Shown: piece after piece, positions 1 through 12,235 of the stretch
How the letters are laid out: each line of letters starts with the position of its first letter
How positions within the stretch are numbered: the stretch's first letter is position 1
Origin: Plakobranchus ocellatus
Lineage: Eukaryota > Mollusca > Gastropoda > Plakobranchidae
Assembly: GCA_019648995.1 (NCBI GenBank)
Contig: BLXT01004326.1
Coordinates: forward strand, 1,025,831-1,049,257
Length of the DNA stretch: 23,427 nt
Direction: 5' to 3'
Notes under the pieces: model-generated
Database searches by the model: none
Told to the model about the DNA's origin: nothing
The model's input: the letters and a program-made list of their open reading frames with translations, nothing else
Program-made: the position numbers and the translations under genes

Positions 1-27
1 AGAGAGAGAGAGAGAGAGAGAGAGAGA
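1..27. repeat. (AG)n microsatellite at window edge
   Basis: Perfect AG dinucleotide run of 27 bases that begins before the window, so its full length is unknown. Confidence 0.97.
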
Positions 28-652
28 AACGGTATCTGTTTCAGGAATGTGAAACTATGTCTTAAGAGTCTTTGTACAATGATGTTAATACTGAGCTACC
101 TGCTAGCATTTTGTGCAGGCAACTGTCGCACAACTGTTTACACACCGATCTAGATCTAGCTTGTTTTGATCAAACTTTAGGGGAGGTCAGATCTACTTGA
201 GAATGTCCAAACTTGGCACTTGAAATTTTACTGCTATGACGCCAGTGTAGAGAAATCAGTCCAGATTTTCCAGACATTCTGATTGATCTGTGTGTCTTTC
301 TCGTGTCTGCTGTGTCTTAAGTCTGAGAAATAATAGCCAACTGATCCAATCTTTCAAACTGAATAATTTCACTGCCTAGAATCAGCATTCTTCACTTTCC
401 TCTTCAAAATTCATTGTTGCCTTAAAAAAAAAAAAAAATAAAAGATCCGCATAGCTTTGCTTTCGAAACTATGAGTTAGTTGCAAGTTTGCATGTAAAAC
501 ATAATAGCTAGTTCCCTTCCCTGTTCCAAGGAATTTTCATGGATCTTTTCGGATCCGCAATTCGTTATTCTTTCTCAATGAGCCTAGCTTGCGCTGTCGG
601 ATCTCTGTTACCATTAACAACTGGACGACGATTTAGTCCGAACATAGATTCA
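28..652. other. Unique AT-rich non-coding DNA
   Basis: No open frame worth reporting and no recognisable RNA. It holds an A15 run at 424-438 and GATC-type palindromes, for example GATCTAGATC at 147-156. The GATCTAG word recurs across the window (also 11.9-12.4 kb and within the 41-bp minisatellite), so it is a texture of this genome and no restriction or regulatory meaning is claimed. Confidence 0.6.
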
Positions 653-1150
653 GTTTCTAGTAAGGACAGAAATGAAGATTAGATTGAAACATAAATTAAT
701 CTAGGTCGGGAAAAGAGACGTTGATTTGGTCTAGATATGATGTAGATGTAACAATGATAAGGAAAGTGTAATTAAAATTAGAAAAAAAAGACCTAGTTAG
801 GAAAAGAAACGAAGATTTGGTAGGGACATTGATCTAGTTAGGAAAAGAACATATATCTAGTCGGGATATATAGATCTAGTTAGAAAATGGAACGTAAATT
901 TAGTTGGGATATAAAGAACGATGCGTAGGTCTAGCTAGGAAAAAGGAAGGGAGATTTGGTCGGGATATAGATTTAGTTAGGAACAGAAATGTAACATTGT
1001 TAGAGACAAAGATCTAGCTAGGTAAAGGATGGGAGATTTGGTCGGGATATAGATTTATTTAGGAAAAGAAATGTAACATTGTTAGAGACAAAGATCTAGT
1101 TAGGAAAAGGAGTGTAAATTCCATCTGGATATCGATTTATTTAGGGAGCA
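653..1150. repeat. Degenerate 41-bp minisatellite with 82-bp dimer structure
   Basis: About eleven or twelve head-to-tail units of 41 bases (range 41-48, with one ~12-base interruption near 920). Each opens with a word like GATCTAGTTAGGAAAAG. Clean unit starts are near 790, 831, 931, 970, 1011, 1052, 1093 and 1134. In 929-1092 two unit types alternate. Type a continues GGGAGATTTGGTCGGGATATA. Type b opens GATTTAGTTAGG or GATTTATTTAGG and continues TGTAACATTGTTAGAGACAAA. The a+b dimer repeats with an 82-83 base period (CTAGCT/CTAGTT words at 931, 1014, 1096). The outer units, before 790 and after 1134, are more decayed. Units and phase were counted by eye; the left boundary is uncertain by one unit. 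Confidence 0.85.
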
Positions 1151-3000
1151 GAAATACTCATACGTTTTTAAAAACCTCCTTCAGTTAAATAATGGACCAT
1201 GGGTATGCATAGCTTTCAAAAAAAAAAAAAAAAGTAAATATGAGAGTTCTAATTACAGATTTTTTACGAGTTTTATAGCGGACTGAATTTCATGATATTT
1301 TTTTGCAATTTAAAAAAATCAAGTTCCTAAATCACGTGATGTTATCAGAAAAAAAAACAACCTTATTTTCCATAAAATCTGTTTGTGAATACTCTTGCTC
1401 TACACACGAGTGCTTTCATAAGTTTGGCGGTTTAAGGCACAAAAAATATATTTGGGCGATTGACATAGCACAATAGTACGTCCAGTGATGTATCAATAGT
1501 TTTACGTGTGAAACAGTCGCTTTTGTTAAAAACAACAACAACAAAAAAAAACTATTCAATTTAACAATGTTGATGATTTTGTGTGTGTGTGTGTGTGTGA
1601 GTATTTTAGAAGTCTATATGTTTCTGCTATGATCAGTTTTATGATGTTGTCTTGTACATTACGAAATTGTCAATGCAGGCTGAAACATACAGCGTAAACA
1701 GTTTCTGATTCATCGCTCCTACAACAAACAAAACAACAATGAGAAAAATGAAGCTGCTGACACAGAAACTTGTCCGCACAGTTATAGATATGAGAGTTGG
1801 ACAACGAGCACATGTACTTTTATAGCAACGGTAAGAAATTGAAAATTATAAGGTTAAATCAAACGGTTTTTAGAGGCAAAACAAAATACTAATTTTTGGT
1901 TTCAAAAGCTCAACAGTTTTAATTCTAAGCAACACTTGAATTCTATATATAATATACACTCCAATTTTATTACCCTTTCAATTTTGTGATTTCCTAATTC
2001 TGCTAAAATATTGAACAAAGAATTCAATTGAACCCAAAAGTTTTTCAGAAAAGCAATTTTTTTCCATGCGCATCAGCTTCCCTGTGTGACTAGCGCAGAT
2101 CTAGAGTCAGATTGTACCTTGTAAAGTTCGTTTTAAGATCATCTAATTTCCTAACGAAGAGAGTCAGACAGGAAACAACCCTGCTTTTCGCCCTGTCTAA
2201 GCCGGCACTCCATCAAGATCTCGGTTATAATGTAACGGTTTAGTGTATGATCTTATCCCTCCGAAGGTGATGATACCAGCAAGCTTGAATACAAAAGCAT
2301 CGCTCAACCTGGAGAGATTATTGCCTCTGTCTTTTGACAAATGGAGCATTATGAGAGAGATTGTCGAGCTTGCTGCAACAAGCCTGCACATTCTCACTTA
2401 GACATATTTCAAAAATGGATAACGAATGACTATATTCAAGCCTAACTATCGAAGCACATTTACAAATAGTTTTATTCTATTTTAACAAGCATAAGTTGCA
2501 ATTTTACTGTAAGATCATGCCTTGTTAAAGCATTATTTAATGCAAAAGTAATTTCTGTGTTACAATTATAAGATAAAGCGGCTGGTGGAAATAAAAATTT
2601 TATGAAAAATGTATGCAATTTGACCTCTGTAACCAAACACAATACGCGAATGAAGGTATTTAGGTATCTCAGCTAATCGCTTTATGAAAAAAAAAAAGAT
2701 CCCATGTTTCATAAACTCGATATATTCTGCTTTCATCAACTCTTATACAAAAGGGCCGATCACGAAGTTGCCGTTTTTTTTCCTAACTCAAAGGCCGGGT
2801 CCTCCAACTGGTAGATCACTTTGGACACCAAGCTAAATATCAACTAGAATAAATTTGAAGGTTAATGCCCTTTTCAGCGTTTTTTTCCAGTTTTCAGGAC
2901 ACATAATGTCTGCGTGAACTCGCCATAGGTCATTAGTTTTCTAAGTTCTCTTTACAAAAAAAATAATAATTTTGCGTTTCTCCTCATTTGTGAAGTTAAT
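1151..3000. other. Unique AT-rich non-coding DNA
   Basis: Contains an A16 run (1218-1233), an E-box palindrome ATCACGTGAT at 1331-1340, an AAC-rich patch near 1530 and a (GT)9 run at 1581-1598. A 66-codon minus-strand frame at 2197-2397 shows no domain, no convincing splice context and ordinary AT-rich composition, so it is not called as a gene. Confidence 0.55.
1581..1598. repeat. (GT)9 microsatellite
   Basis: Perfect GT dinucleotide run in otherwise unique sequence. Confidence 0.95.
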
Positions 3001-6000
3001 GAGGCAAGTGCGTTTAGACTATCATTAAGGTGAGTATTGACCTCAGCTGGAGGAATCTGCCTGATTAGGTATTGCTAATTTAGTGCTAACGTGAAAAAAA
3101 TATATAAACACTGTTTGTTATGTTGAAATAAAATTAAAAGCTAACTATGTTTGCTTCATGCTATTTAAAGTAAACATATTGTTCTTACTTTGCGTGTTTT
3201 TTTTTTCCATACCCTGGCGAAAACAAAGCCACTGCTTACATCTGAATACTAAAACCTTTCGACTTTTCATAGTGAATCAATATTTTGTCACAAAATAAAG
3301 AAAGCAGTTTGTAACAATCATGAGGCACTGGTGGTATGATGGCTGCGTGCACGCACTGCTGATCACAAGCTTCCTGTAGAATCCTAGCTGCACTAGTGTA
3401 GTGTAGTATTCCTGAGTATGGCACTTAGCAAGAATGTGACTTTACTCTGTAAAGTGAGTCCTTAACTTAAAGGGCTATCTATTATGCATTTAGTCCTTGT
3501 AAATGTCTATGGGCGATATTGTCTATGTGCTAATGTTTTTATAAAAAAGATATAATGCTACTGAGGCGTACTCTGTGGTCCTAAGCGCTATAAAAAGATC
3601 ACCTCTCTTTCCCTCTAGAGACAATATCCGGACTGTATGGTTGGAATATACTAATCTCATGATTTAGAACATTCTTTTAAGCCCCTTTATTTTGAAGATT
3701 TTCAATTGTGTCCATCCTTTCATGATTGCCACAAAGTATTTCTCAGTTCTTCTGCTTGAAAAAAATAAATCACAATCGAAAACATTATTCATCCTTAAGC
3801 CGCCTTAAAAGAGACTAAACGACAACATTTCAAATGCAAAACAACAACAAAAAGTAGTCTATAAAGACAAACCATCACATTCAATGTAGGAAAAAGAAAA
3901 CAAAAGAAGAAAAAGTGGGGAAGAAATTGCCTTTCCCACTGTCTTGTCTCTTTAATTTCTCCCCAGAGCCTTCCCTAGTCTAGACAGCCTCCTGCGATGT
4001 TTGTTGGGGCTTGTCACAAGATGATTTAAAGGAACATCTGTTGAGAGTGAGGGAGAATAAAATAGCCATTGTTTGTCTTCCTTGGTAGAAACTTATTTCT
4101 GCCTCTTTTCCCCTCTTTATCACAGAATCTGATAAAGAAAGAGGTCCAGACTACCTCTGGCCTGGGACAGATTTGGGTAGCGATATGCAAATTTATGGAG
4201 AAGAGTCTGCTTCGAGCAATCAAAAAAGATGAACTGTTTTCTAAAACATCTACAGATACTATACGTAACAGCAGTTAGTGAAAAATAATCATATCTTTAT
4301 ATTATAAAATGGATAAGGTGAATAATCTCTGTTGTCACATTGGACTGTAAAATTTGAAATTTCAATTTGTTTTCGTAATGCTTAGAAAAAAAATGATTTA
4401 TGAAACAATAATATTACCCATACCTGTTTTCTTGTCATTTTCAAAGACTGTTAGCTTTTCTGAAACTTACAGTATGTCATTTGCATGAAAAAAATCAGAG
4501 GCAATTTATTCTACTAAGACCTGATCATTTGAAATAGTCTATGTTTACCTGAAAGTCCTTTTTTATTATATGATTTAAAGCTCTATCGACTTATTATGTA
4601 CTAAAAGTTTATCTTAGTATTCATGATAATACAGAAACTTTTCTGTCTTTCATTATTGTTCTTCATGCATTGCTTTGTAGGTAAATGTTTTGTTCTGAAT
4701 AACTGCTTATAATTCATATGTATATGAATGGAGGAATCATTAAAATTAATCATGTTCGTTGTTTGATAACATTTTTTCCCCACTGTTTTGGCTACTTGAT
4801 ATAGAAGTCTCTGCCTGAGATCATGTTCGGGCTCTTCCTATTCATTCCACATACAAAATACAGGGGAAGCAGAACTTTAAAATGATATTTTAGAAAGAAT
4901 TTTAACCAGCTGCTCTTTGAGTTAAATAATAACTCTTTGCTCATTGAAAGTTAACGTTTTACAAATACAATAACAAATTTAAATTTATCTCCATATGTTT
5001 GTTGCAACATAACGACTGAATTTTTGCTTTAAATGTTTCTTCATACATCCTGGAGCTGTTTGTATGCGGATGGAAATTCTCTATCTCTCAGCCAAAAGAT
5101 AATAATGCAATTACAGTGCAAATATTTTAACCCATTTCGTTATCTGATTAAGGTTGATTTTTTTCAGCTTTTTTATTTCTGCTTGCAAACGAAAAATCAA
5201 TATGTTTATCGGATACTCAAGCTTGTTTCAGTAATAAAATCATAATAAACTTTGTAATTTAGTATTTATCTAACCATCTCGTTGTAAGTTAGGAGGCAAA
5301 ACGTCTATTATGTTTTTTTTATTGCTCCGGTGTGGAAATCCGATTTTCTAAAACAACTTGATTCTATCGGATTAGTGGTGTACATGAAGAAAGGTGAGGG
5401 AGGGCAGATGGCCCTGATCCAGGTGCAGAATGAGATTTAGCCTTTTTAAATATTTGTTTCTATTTCCTTCTCATGATCAACTTTTTTTCTCTTTTTCAAT
5501 CGCAGAAATTTGAGCCGAAGTCTCTATAAAATTCCATGTGAAAAATAATTTTTTAAAAAAGAAACGAAATACTTCTGTTGGCCATTTTTTTTGTTTTTTT
5601 TTTTTTTTTAATGTTAGTTTTGCCTGTTAGATTCCTGCACCCACACATGGGAGAGAGTCTCATTTTTAAGGCTGTCTGTTGTTGTTTATAGAACAGGCCA
5701 CTTTAACTTTTCTTTTAAATTAATGAATTTTTTAGGCCTAAGAAAACACTTTCTTTTAACTTAATATGTAGATCAATATCTTTTTGGTTGTAAGACAACT
5801 ATGTTTATTGTAGTCGGTTGAATATTGTTTCCTAGAGACGAGAGCAACCAAAAACATTCTAATTAGCTTCCTTCCTTACACTTCAGTTGCTTCTCTCTTG
5901 CTCAATCGCTGTTCATAGCTCTAGTCTATTTTTTTTTTAATATCAACCATTTATGATTTTGTTCTTGTTTTTCATTCTACAATTGCCATTACCTTTCCAA

Positions 6001-6825
6001 TATCTTTCATTGCAAGCTATTTTTACCTCCAGTTTAGCTCTTTGTTTTTTGCTTGTTTTTGGTGCTTATGCCATTTTTCTCTTTCCCTTTCGCGTCCTTC
6101 TTTCAAATAACTGATGATATAAATTGAAGAAAAAGGCTGTAGAGGTGATTGTCTGCTTGGATGTTCACAGAAAACTTCAATTAATTCTTGTCTCGGTCTT
6201 TTCTCTGTCCATGTATTCAGATTTTCTCTGCAAGTTTTTTCACATTTTCTTTCCTTCCTTGACACATTTTTTTTTTTGGTTTCAGATTTTTATAACGACT
6301 GATATGCTACAATATTAAATATGATTTACTCATCCTAATCAAAATTAGAAACAATGATCTTTCAAATATTTGAGCTCATTTAGTTAAATTTTCTGTCCCA
6401 TATCTGCACGATTGGCAGAAAAACAAAATCTCTGATGCCTTCATTCAAGACTATGTCATGTACATAATAATTTTGTGGTGGGCAGCATGGAAAAATAATA
6501 CAGCAAAAGACCTAAACCTAAATTATCGGAGTCCAGCAACTGTTGTGAATCCTGTCCTTGAAATAGCTGTTAGAAATTATAACATTGTTTAAAACGAAAT
6601 ATTGGTTTTGAAGAAAAAAATTGAACGTGTGGGGCTAGTCAGTTTTTCCGAGGTTGGCGCAGAAATAGGAAGTGGGTAAAACCCGAAAATACCCAGCAAA
6701 TAATGAGGGAAACCCCTGATATTTACAACCGATCTCAATTACAATTTTTAATTTTGATGGGCCCAGAACAAAACCATTTTTTCCCTTTCTTCCTTTCATG
6801 TTATGGATACTCATTCTTTGATTTG

Positions 6826-6828
<3 letters not shown>
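3001..6828. other. Unique AT-rich non-coding DNA
   Basis: Long stretch with no gene I can support. AAGGTGAGT at 3028-3036 is a perfect splice-donor consensus, but the sequence before it has stops in all frames back to the nearest pyrimidine-tract acceptor (near 2898). A pyrimidine tract ending CACAG at 4121-4125 is followed by a short open stretch to about 4278, read as NLIKKEVQTTSGLGQIW in one frame and ESDKERGPDYLWPG in another. Neither is recognisable and no donor follows. An octamer-type ATGCAAAT lies at 4185-4192. Poly-T runs occur near 5587-5609 and 5931. Confidence 0.5.
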
Positions 6829-6871
<43 letters not shown>

Positions 6872-6881
6872 CTTTCTCTCT
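6829..6881. repeat. (TC)20 microsatellite, then interrupted CT
   Basis: Pure TC run 6829-6868 followed by an interrupted CT stretch to about 6881. The serine/leucine-rich (plus) and Arg/Glu-rich (minus) open frames over it are translations of the repeat. Confidence 0.97.
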
Positions 6882-6948
6882 GTCCACTCTTTCGCATGGC
6901 TGTTTTCTTTCTTTTCTTTGAAAATTGGCAACTGGTTCTCATTTGCTA

Positions 6949-6974
6949 TCTCTCTCTCTCTTTCTCTCCCCCCC

Positions 6975-7006
<32 letters not shown>

Positions 7007-7017
7007 TTCCCTCTCTA
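6949..7017. repeat. Compound (CT)n-C18-(CT)n tract
   Basis: A CT stretch is broken by a run of 18 consecutive C (6968-6985) and then resumes as (TC)n to about 7007, ending in a C/T-only tail. The G-rich strand holds G18 flanked by GA repeats, a sequence class able to form G-quadruplex or triplex structures. Confidence 0.95.
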
Positions 7018-7514
7018 AGTTTTTTGAATCTTCACATCAAAAGTCTTAATGCGTGTTCACGAAGCCAATATTCCATGCCTGATGAATAATGTAGAACAGG
7101 CCACAGAAAACTAACAAACCTAAACGAACCAAATTTTCTTGTACAAATTAGCTTTTCTTCGCTTGCAGCTATAGAAGACAAAAAAGCTACCACCATCATT
7201 TAACTTTCACAAAACAGAGAGGACAAAAGCAATGGCCTCCCTTTGTTAGCGACGTCGTATGGCCTTCCAAGCCTGATTAAATGTACCCAAGTGTGACTAG
7301 CCACTGCGCGTTTCCGGTTGACCTAGCTTTCATTAATGAGGTCAACCAAATCGTAGAGATCTGTTTCAAGGCTGTTCCTGACGATTCCATGTGATCTCAT
7401 TGACAGTTTAGCCTGCATCAGAATACGAAACTTAGTAACATTGGGTCACAGGGAAAAAGGCTACTGTAAAGTAGGTTCTTATTTCTTCTTCTTGTTATTC
7501 ACGTCTTTGATGAA
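7018..7514. other. Unique non-coding DNA with an inverted AGGTCA pair
   Basis: GC-richer than its neighbours between about 7230 and 7440. It contains a perfect 9-base inverted repeat GGTTGACCT (7316-7324) / AGGTCAACC (7339-7347), described separately, with CATTAATG between the arms. No open frame of note. Confidence 0.55.
7316..7347. promoter_or_regulatory. Everted AGGTCA pair, candidate nuclear-receptor site
   Basis: GGTTGACCT at 7316-7324 and AGGTCAACC at 7339-7347 are perfect reverse complements separated by 14 bases. Each arm holds a consensus nuclear-receptor half-site, AGGTCA, extended by AAC or GTT, and the spacer contains the palindrome CATTAATG, a homeodomain-type core. Half-site motifs are short, so function is only a hypothesis. 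The perfect symmetry is seen directly. Confidence 0.35.
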
Positions 7515-7920
7515 ACTTTCAAAACTAATGGAAGACGATATTGGCTGTCCATTTTGTGAGCGTTTAGTCAAGATCGAAACCGTTTATACATAACGACCTC
7601 GATTTGGGACACATTTGCATAGGAGACTAGGCTTTCTGCTGTCCTAGGAATGGATCAAGCTCTCCATGTGTTCTCTAAAATTGAACTTTCAAAGAAAGTT
7701 TCATGACCTCCAATTATAAACACCTCCGAATTTTGAGCGTTCAGTTCAGATCTCAACCGTTTCAACAAGACGACCTCGATTTGGAGCACATTGACATAAG
7801 AGACTAGGCTTTCTGCTGTCCTAGGAATAGATCAAGCTCTCATTATGTTCTCTGAAATTGAACATTCAAAGGAAGTTTGGTGACACCTTCAGTTATGCTC
7901 AATTAGTTGAGCGTCAAGGA
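7515..7920. repeat. 177-bp tandem repeat, about 2.3 units
   Basis: Three homologous starts share an A(C/A)(T/A)TTCAAA word: near 7515, 7685 and 7861 (spacings 170 and 176). Unit 1 and unit 2 share CGACCTCGATTTGG, GAGACTAGGCTTTCTGCTG and TCCTAGGAAT in order; the GAGACTAGG word sits at 7623 and 7800, giving a 177-base period. Unit 3 keeps only the first ~60 bases and ends after TTGAGCGTCAAGG. Units differ by scattered substitutions and small indels, so the duplication is old. It could be the end of a decayed satellite or a local segmental duplication. Confidence 0.85.
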
Positions 7921-8692
7921 CTGATCACATTAATGTGGTTTTTCAAATGTATCATGATTTTCTGTTGTTTTGTTTCTCATTTTGACACAAGTTTTGGTTG
8001 AATTTACATTTATTTAAGGGTAACCTATATATATATATATATATATATTTTACTCCCATAGAAGATATCAATTAGAGAATTACATGGATCGTATACGCTA
8101 CTCTATTTTTAAATTTCAAAACACCTAATGGACCATGAGACAATACGATATGACTTTAAGAAATAGGCAGATACTAGTTGTTTTTTTTTTCAATGAAAAA
8201 AAAAATATATTTAAAAGTAGGTCAAACAGATATTATCAGACGTGAATGCACGTGCTTAAGAAAGATTTAGATTCCAAAATAAAGAAGAAAAAAAATGTCG
8301 ATTCAATCCATGAAGAAATCAAAATTATTTCAATTTCAAAAGAGGCCTAATTTGTCCGTCATGAAAATGGATCTATATGCGTTGGACTATGACATGAAAA
8401 AAGAAAAGTTCTACATTCTAGACTGTACCACAAGATTTCCTTTTTATATTCCACAGATATTCATACCGTGTGTCTAAAGATGAATGTGCAGTGTCTCATC
8501 TGCACCCGTTTCTCATTCAATATCGTGTCTGAAACAAACGAAGCTTTCAAAATAAAGCTGCCACAAGCTTTTTCATTATCTCAAAATAAAACTTGTCCAA
8601 GGCTGCCCAAAGCGCCATACATTTTACAATAATGTGCATGGACGGGGTTTTTTTTGTTTTTTTTTTTTCTCCTTCCATGGATGGATGGGTAG
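7921..8692. other. Unique AT-rich non-coding DNA
   Basis: Contains (TA)12 at 8026-8049 and poly-T/A runs near 8181, 8196 and 8647-8669. A 60-codon plus-strand frame at 8295-8477 (starts MSIQSMKKSK) has no recognisable domain and no supporting context. Confidence 0.5.
8026..8049. repeat. (TA)12 microsatellite
   Basis: Perfect TA alternation of 24 bases, self-complementary. Confidence 0.95.
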
Positions 8693-9034
8693 GTGGGGTT
8701 CCCTGTGTGGGAAAAAGAGAGGCATTGAGGCGAGAGAAGGATAGACAGAAGATTATGGACAGAAAGGGTTTTTTATCAATAAAGGGTAAAGCCTGCTAAT
8801 GTACAAAATATGAAGATAGAAAAATAGGACAAAACACAATGAGAGAGATAGTTATACAGAGAAAGACAGAGAAAGGGACAGGGAGAAAGTAGAGACAAGG
8901 GCACCAAATAAAGACAGAAATCAAAGAGAATCACTAACAGAAAAAAAAGAGAGAGATAGAACGAGAAACCAAATAAGAGACAAAAAGGGAGCAAGATGGA
9001 ACGCGAGATGGAGAGAGTGAGAGAGGGAGAGATG

Positions 9035-9070
<36 letters not shown>

Positions 9071-9180
9071 TATTGAGAAGGAGGAAAAGAAAAATAGAGG
9101 AAGATAAAGGTAAAAGAGAGAAAGAGTTAGGAAGATAAAGGAGAGAGGAGAATGATACGATAATGAAAAAAAAAAATCTC
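8693..9180. repeat. Purine-rich GA domain with degenerate (GA)n
   Basis: Nearly 500 bases in which the plus strand is dominated by A and G. The core at about 9033-9070 is near-pure GA; its flanks read as GAGA broken by single T or C changes, as in decayed microsatellites. All long minus-strand open frames here (Leu/Ser/Phe-rich) follow from the composition. Confidence 0.9.
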
Positions 9181-9244
9181 CCCTTGCCTCTGTCAAGCGG
9201 GTGCATGTGAAGGTAAGCATAGCTTTACGTATGCTACCTTCTTC

Positions 9245-9281
9245 TCACACACACTCACACACACAGACACACACACACAAA
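9245..9281. repeat. (CA)n microsatellite
   Basis: Interrupted CA run (CACACACACTCACACACACAG and onward) linking the first purine-rich domain to the motif-rich unique segment. Confidence 0.93.
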
Positions 9282-9324
9282 CCAAACAGGAGCAAAGAAA
9301 AGAAAGAAGAAGAAAGGTATCAAT

Positions 9325-9490
9325 GTCAAAGCATTACGATCGCCGCCTGCTTTAACTCCAATTAGATACTTGATAAAGACGTCTTAGGGCAAACCCGTTC
9401 ATTCTGTTCACGGGGGTTGGAAAGTTGGCGTTTGTTTCGCCGCAGCTGCTGTGGCTCTTGTCCGAATTCACCACAAGCTGTGATAGGTCA
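9325..9490. promoter_or_regulatory. GC-richer unique segment with clustered motifs (candidate cis-element)
   Basis: An island of complex sequence between two GA domains. Visible words: CCAATTAG (9358-9365, homeodomain core), TGATAA (9371-9376, GATA type), GACGTC palindrome (9378-9383), CAGCTG E-box (9443-9448), TGTGG (9450-9454, RUNX type) and AGGTCA (9485-9490). All frames carry stops, so it is not an exon. Such words occur by chance and no conservation data are available; regulatory function is inferred only from density and from the contrast with the flanks. Confidence 0.3.
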
Positions 9491-9496
9491 AAACAC

Positions 9497-9679
9497 ACTG
9501 AAAAAAAAAGGAAGAAGGGGGTGAGGGAGAGGGATATTGTCTCTCGAAAACATCAATGGGGAGAAGGGGGATAGATAGTAACGGGAATAGAAAGAATAGA
9601 GTGAGAGAGAAATGAAATGAGAGAGGGTCAGAAGAAATTGGATAGAGAGAGTCAGTGAGAGATATAGATATGGAGAGAA

Positions 9680-9765
<86 letters not shown>
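9497..9765. repeat. Purine-rich domain ending in (AG)24
   Basis: GA-rich plus strand with scattered interruptions from 9497, becoming pure (AG)24 at 9717-9764. It mirrors the 8693-9180 domain on the other side of the unique segment. Confidence 0.95.
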
Positions 9766-9768
<3 letters not shown>

Positions 9769-10338
9769 CAGTTAATCGGAATTCGATAAGTCCAGATGTA
9801 GACTACAGAATACCAAATTGCGGCACTCCACAGTTGAAGAGCAATATAAACATGTGCGCACGCAGCTAATCCACCTTTTGACCTTTCAACTTTGCCATCC
9901 GGGTCTTCCTGTTTCCCCTCTGAACTCCAAATTTTGTTTTGTCAGGCTTTGGGCAAGATTATGGTTTTAAAGTTTATGCAAACCATTTCGGCACCGTTGT
10001 CGTTGTCTTTCATCATATAGATTGTGGCAGCTGGGTTTTTAGAACTTCAAAGAATCATAACAGGTGCTCAAAAGGATATGAAAGATGAAAAGAAGGATTT
10101 GAACTTGGCCAGAAAAAAATTCAATTGAACATTTTAAAAACAGCATTGGAGGCGATAAACCTGTAGAGAGAGTGACAAAATGACTTGTGCAACTCAATAA
10201 TTCTGGGGAGAAATCTGTTTGGTTCTCGAATGAATATTTTCCTCATTAGTTCTTATCTTACCTTTTTTTTTTATATTTTTACTAAAGCTTATTTCTCTTC
10301 ACGTCTTTTGGTTATGTTTGTTCTTCTCTTTTTATCAC
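9766..10338. other. Unique non-coding DNA, motif-rich at its left end
   Basis: At 9841-9920 the sequence is GC-richer and contains TAATCC (9867-9872, bicoid/Otx type). On the minus strand AGTTGA-A-AGGTCA (9879-9891) matches a DR1 nuclear-receptor arrangement with one off-consensus base. The rest is AT-rich with no supportable open frame. Confidence 0.45.
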
Positions 10339-12105
<1,767 letters not shown>

Positions 12106-12120
12106 AGGCCTCTATAGAAG

Positions 12121-12235
12121 ATCACGTGATGTGGGGCTGCGCGTCTTTTGAACCAATCAGAGCAATTGTTTCATTTGCATCCATCCACCAAAGCTCCAAG
12201 TCACATGATGCAAATTGGAGTGGTCTTATGGATGG
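12121..12235. promoter_or_regulatory. E-box / CCAAT / octamer cluster
   Basis: Within 115 bases: palindrome ATCACGTGAT (12121-12130, USF or MiT/TFE-type E-box), CCAAT (12153-12157), octamer ATTTGCAT (12173-12180), TCACATGA (12201-12208, M-box type) and octamer ATGCAAAT (12208-12215) inverted relative to the first. Other inverted pairs: CCATCCA (12181-12187) with TGGATGG (12229-12235), and CTCCAA (12194-12199) with TTGGAG (12215-12220). Octamer plus CCAAT is a known promoter grammar in animals (some histone and snRNA promoters), but no transcription unit is visible beside it. The words are seen; the function is inferred. Confidence 0.35.

Noticed and set aside
653-1150. CRISPR array
   Set aside because: Units are contiguous with no unique spacers, all units drift, and the genome is animal; it is a minisatellite.
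2197-2397. 66-codon minus-strand frame
   Set aside because: No recognisable domain, splice context or composition signal.
3028-3036. Perfect splice-donor consensus AAGGTGAGT
   Set aside because: Upstream sequence has stops in all frames back to the nearest acceptor; a nine-base match is expected by chance in a window this long.
4069-4278. Possible exon after a pyrimidine tract ending CACAG at 4125
   Set aside because: Acceptor-like site is reasonable, but two frames compete, neither is recognisable, no donor follows, and the open stretch ends soon.
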